Shown: positions 5,141 to 6,292 of the stretch, piece by piece
How positions within the stretch are numbered: the first letter of the stretch is position 1
How the letters are laid out: every line of letters starts with the position of its first letter
Assembly (NCBI GenBank): GCA_030066455.1
Contig: JASJBQ010000281.1
Span: forward strand, 1 to 6,292
Reading direction: 5' to 3'
DNA length: 6,292 nt
DNA from: Desulfobacterales bacterium
GTDB lineage: Bacteria; Desulfobacterota; Desulfobacteria; Desulfobacterales; UBA5852
Made by a program: the position numbers and the translations under genes
Notes under the pieces: model-generated
The model's input: the letters and a program-made list of their open reading frames with translations, nothing else
The model's database searches: none
Told to the model about the DNA's origin: nothing

Positions 5141-6292
5141 ATGATGAAACAGTTGCAAAGCCAATCGGAAGCATCCGTGTTTCAGTATGCGCTCTTGCCG
5201 CAATCCCCCCTGCCGGCCCAGGCCATTGGCGGCAACGGCAAGGCCACCCTGCTGATCGAGGAGATGTTTGAAAAGCGATCGCAGGTGGACCTGACGGAAG
5301 GCGACACCGTCCAGACCGGACAGAAGCTGGCCCCGTTCAAAACCAGCGACGCCTATGTCATATCCAGCGTCACCGGCAAAATCAGCGCCATTTACCCCTA
5401 CCCGGGTGATTTCGGTAAAAATTTCACGGCCGTCGACATCGAGGTCGCCGACGACCAGATGGTCGCCCCGATTGAAGATCTGGAATCGAGCCTGGAAGCC
5501 CTGAAGTCATATTTTATCGAGGCCCCCGGCAAACCGCCGCTTCACCTTCTGGGCCACCCCGACCGGCCGATTCACACCATTGTCGTGAGCGGCCTGGATA
5601 GCGATCTGCTGGTCGCCACCAACCAATACGCCATTCGAGCCGAAATCCACGCCATCGCCAAAGGTATCGACGTGCTCAAGACCGCAGCGGCGGCGGAGAA
5701 AGTCGCCATCGCCGTGCCGCGCGACCTGATCGCGGGTTTCGGCCACACCGGCGCCGATGAACTTAAAGCCGTTCCGTCGGACTATCCCTCGGCCCACCCC
5801 AAACTGGTGCTCTACCATGCTTTCGGCGTCGAGGTGCCGGCGGACAAGCGTTGCGAGGACATGGGCTTTGCTTTTTTCAGCGCCGAATCGGTCGCTGCCA
5901 TCGGCAAGGCCTATGAGACGGGTCAAATACCGATTGAAAAGCTCGTGACCCTCATCGACAAGCAGTGCCGCGTGAAGGTCGTCAGCGCCCGGTTGGGAAC
6001 ACCGGTGGGCGCCATCTTGCAAGCGGCGGGCATCGAGACCGGTGACCGGGATCGATTGATTCTGGGCGGCCCCATGACCGGCACGGCCATCTACGACGAA
6101 AAACTGGTCGTACGCGCCGATACCGACGCGGTGATGATTCAGGATGCCGCCGACGTCAGCCTGGTCTCGGATTATTCCTGCATCAACTGCGGCGAGTGCG
6201 TGCGTGCCTGCCCGACCCGGATCCAGGTCAACATGCTGGTCCGCTTCCTGGAAGCCGGCCAGTACGAGGACGGCGCCGAACTCTACGATCTC
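5141..6292 (+). CDS. rnfC: RnfC-like electron transport complex subunit (3' partial, divergent)
   Basis: RnfC is the peripheral cytoplasmic subunit of the Rnf complex, which couples ferredoxin oxidation to ion movement and normally reduces NAD+. The frame is open to the window edge and 384 residues are visible. An N-terminal barrel-sandwich-like domain (about 30-105) contains EGDTVQTGQKL and SSVTGKISAIYPYPG. A central alpha/beta region (about 140-260) follows. An SLBB-like part (about 277-335) includes RLGTPVGAILQAAG and LILGGPMTG, both typical of RnfC. The first ferredoxin motif CINCGECVRACP has C347, C350, C353 and C357. The second cluster motif should lie beyond the edge. Unlike ordinary RnfC, the segment after the barrel (about 114-160) has no GxGGAGFP-type glycine loop and no NGAECEP-type motif, so NADH/FMN binding is doubtful. 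It follows the cytochrome gene after 61 bases with no visible terminator, so the two probably form one operon. The alternative is a related RnfC-like protein of another complex. Confidence 0.85.
   Translation, partial: MMKQLQSQSEASVFQYALLPQSPLPAQAIGGNGKATLLIEEMFEKRSQVDLTEGDTVQTGQKLAPFKTSDAYVISSVTGKISAIYPYPGDFGKNFTAVDIEVADDQMVAPIEDLESSLEALKSYFIEAPGKPPLHLLGHPDRPIHTIVVSGLDSDLLVATNQYAIRAEIHAIAKGIDVLKTAAAAEKVAIAVPRDLIAGFGHTGADELKAVPSDYPSAHPKLVLYHAFGVEVPADKRCEDMGFAFFSAESVAAIGKAYETGQIPIEKLVTLIDKQCRVKVVSARLGTPVGAILQAAGIETGDRDRLILGGPMTGTAIYDEKLVVRADTDAVMIQDAADVSLVSDYSCINCGECVRACPTRIQVNMLVRFLEAGQYEDGAELYDL

Overview
The window looks like chromosomal DNA of a GC-rich, probably sulfate-reducing Desulfobacterota (order Desulfobacterales-like). 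This is inferred from three things: an ftsA-ftsZ pair with delta-proteobacterial-style protein sequences, a c3-type multiheme cytochrome c placed directly before an rnfC-like gene, and strong G/C third-position bias. No species can be named from the sequence alone. All supported genes are on the + strand.

Layout. Positions 1-1164 hold ftsA, missing about 20-25 N-terminal residues at the window edge. After an 89-base gap with two hairpins comes complete ftsZ (1254-2438), the usual distal end of the dcw division cluster. A 217-base gap follows (2439-2655). It holds a GC-rich palindrome just after ftsZ, a promoter-like pair, a very stable long hairpin, and a set of mutually exclusive stems that cover the ribosome binding region and start codon of the next gene. 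That gene (2656-4380) is an uncharacterised radical SAM protein with a corrinoid-binding-like N-terminal region and an extra cysteine cluster at its C-terminus.

A second gap (4381-4644) contains a 60-base AT-rich island (46 of 60 bases A/T) and appears to separate the division region from a respiratory operon. That operon starts with a membrane-anchored pentaheme cytochrome c (4645-5079). It continues with an rnfC-like gene (5141 to the window end, partial), presumably followed by rnfD, G, E, A and B outside the window.

How the genes may work together. FtsA and FtsZ form the membrane-tethered division ring. The cytochrome and RnfC-like protein are probably parts of a cytochrome-linked Rnf complex that moves electrons between the cytoplasm and the periplasm. 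The RnfC-like protein shows no recognisable NADH/FMN-binding glycine loop in the part seen here, so it may not use NADH as ordinary RnfC does. The most interesting points are this divergent RnfC-cytochrome pair, the structured leader of the radical SAM gene, and a duplicated C-terminal-peptide-like motif in FtsZ. No mobile element, CRISPR array, tRNA or rRNA was seen.
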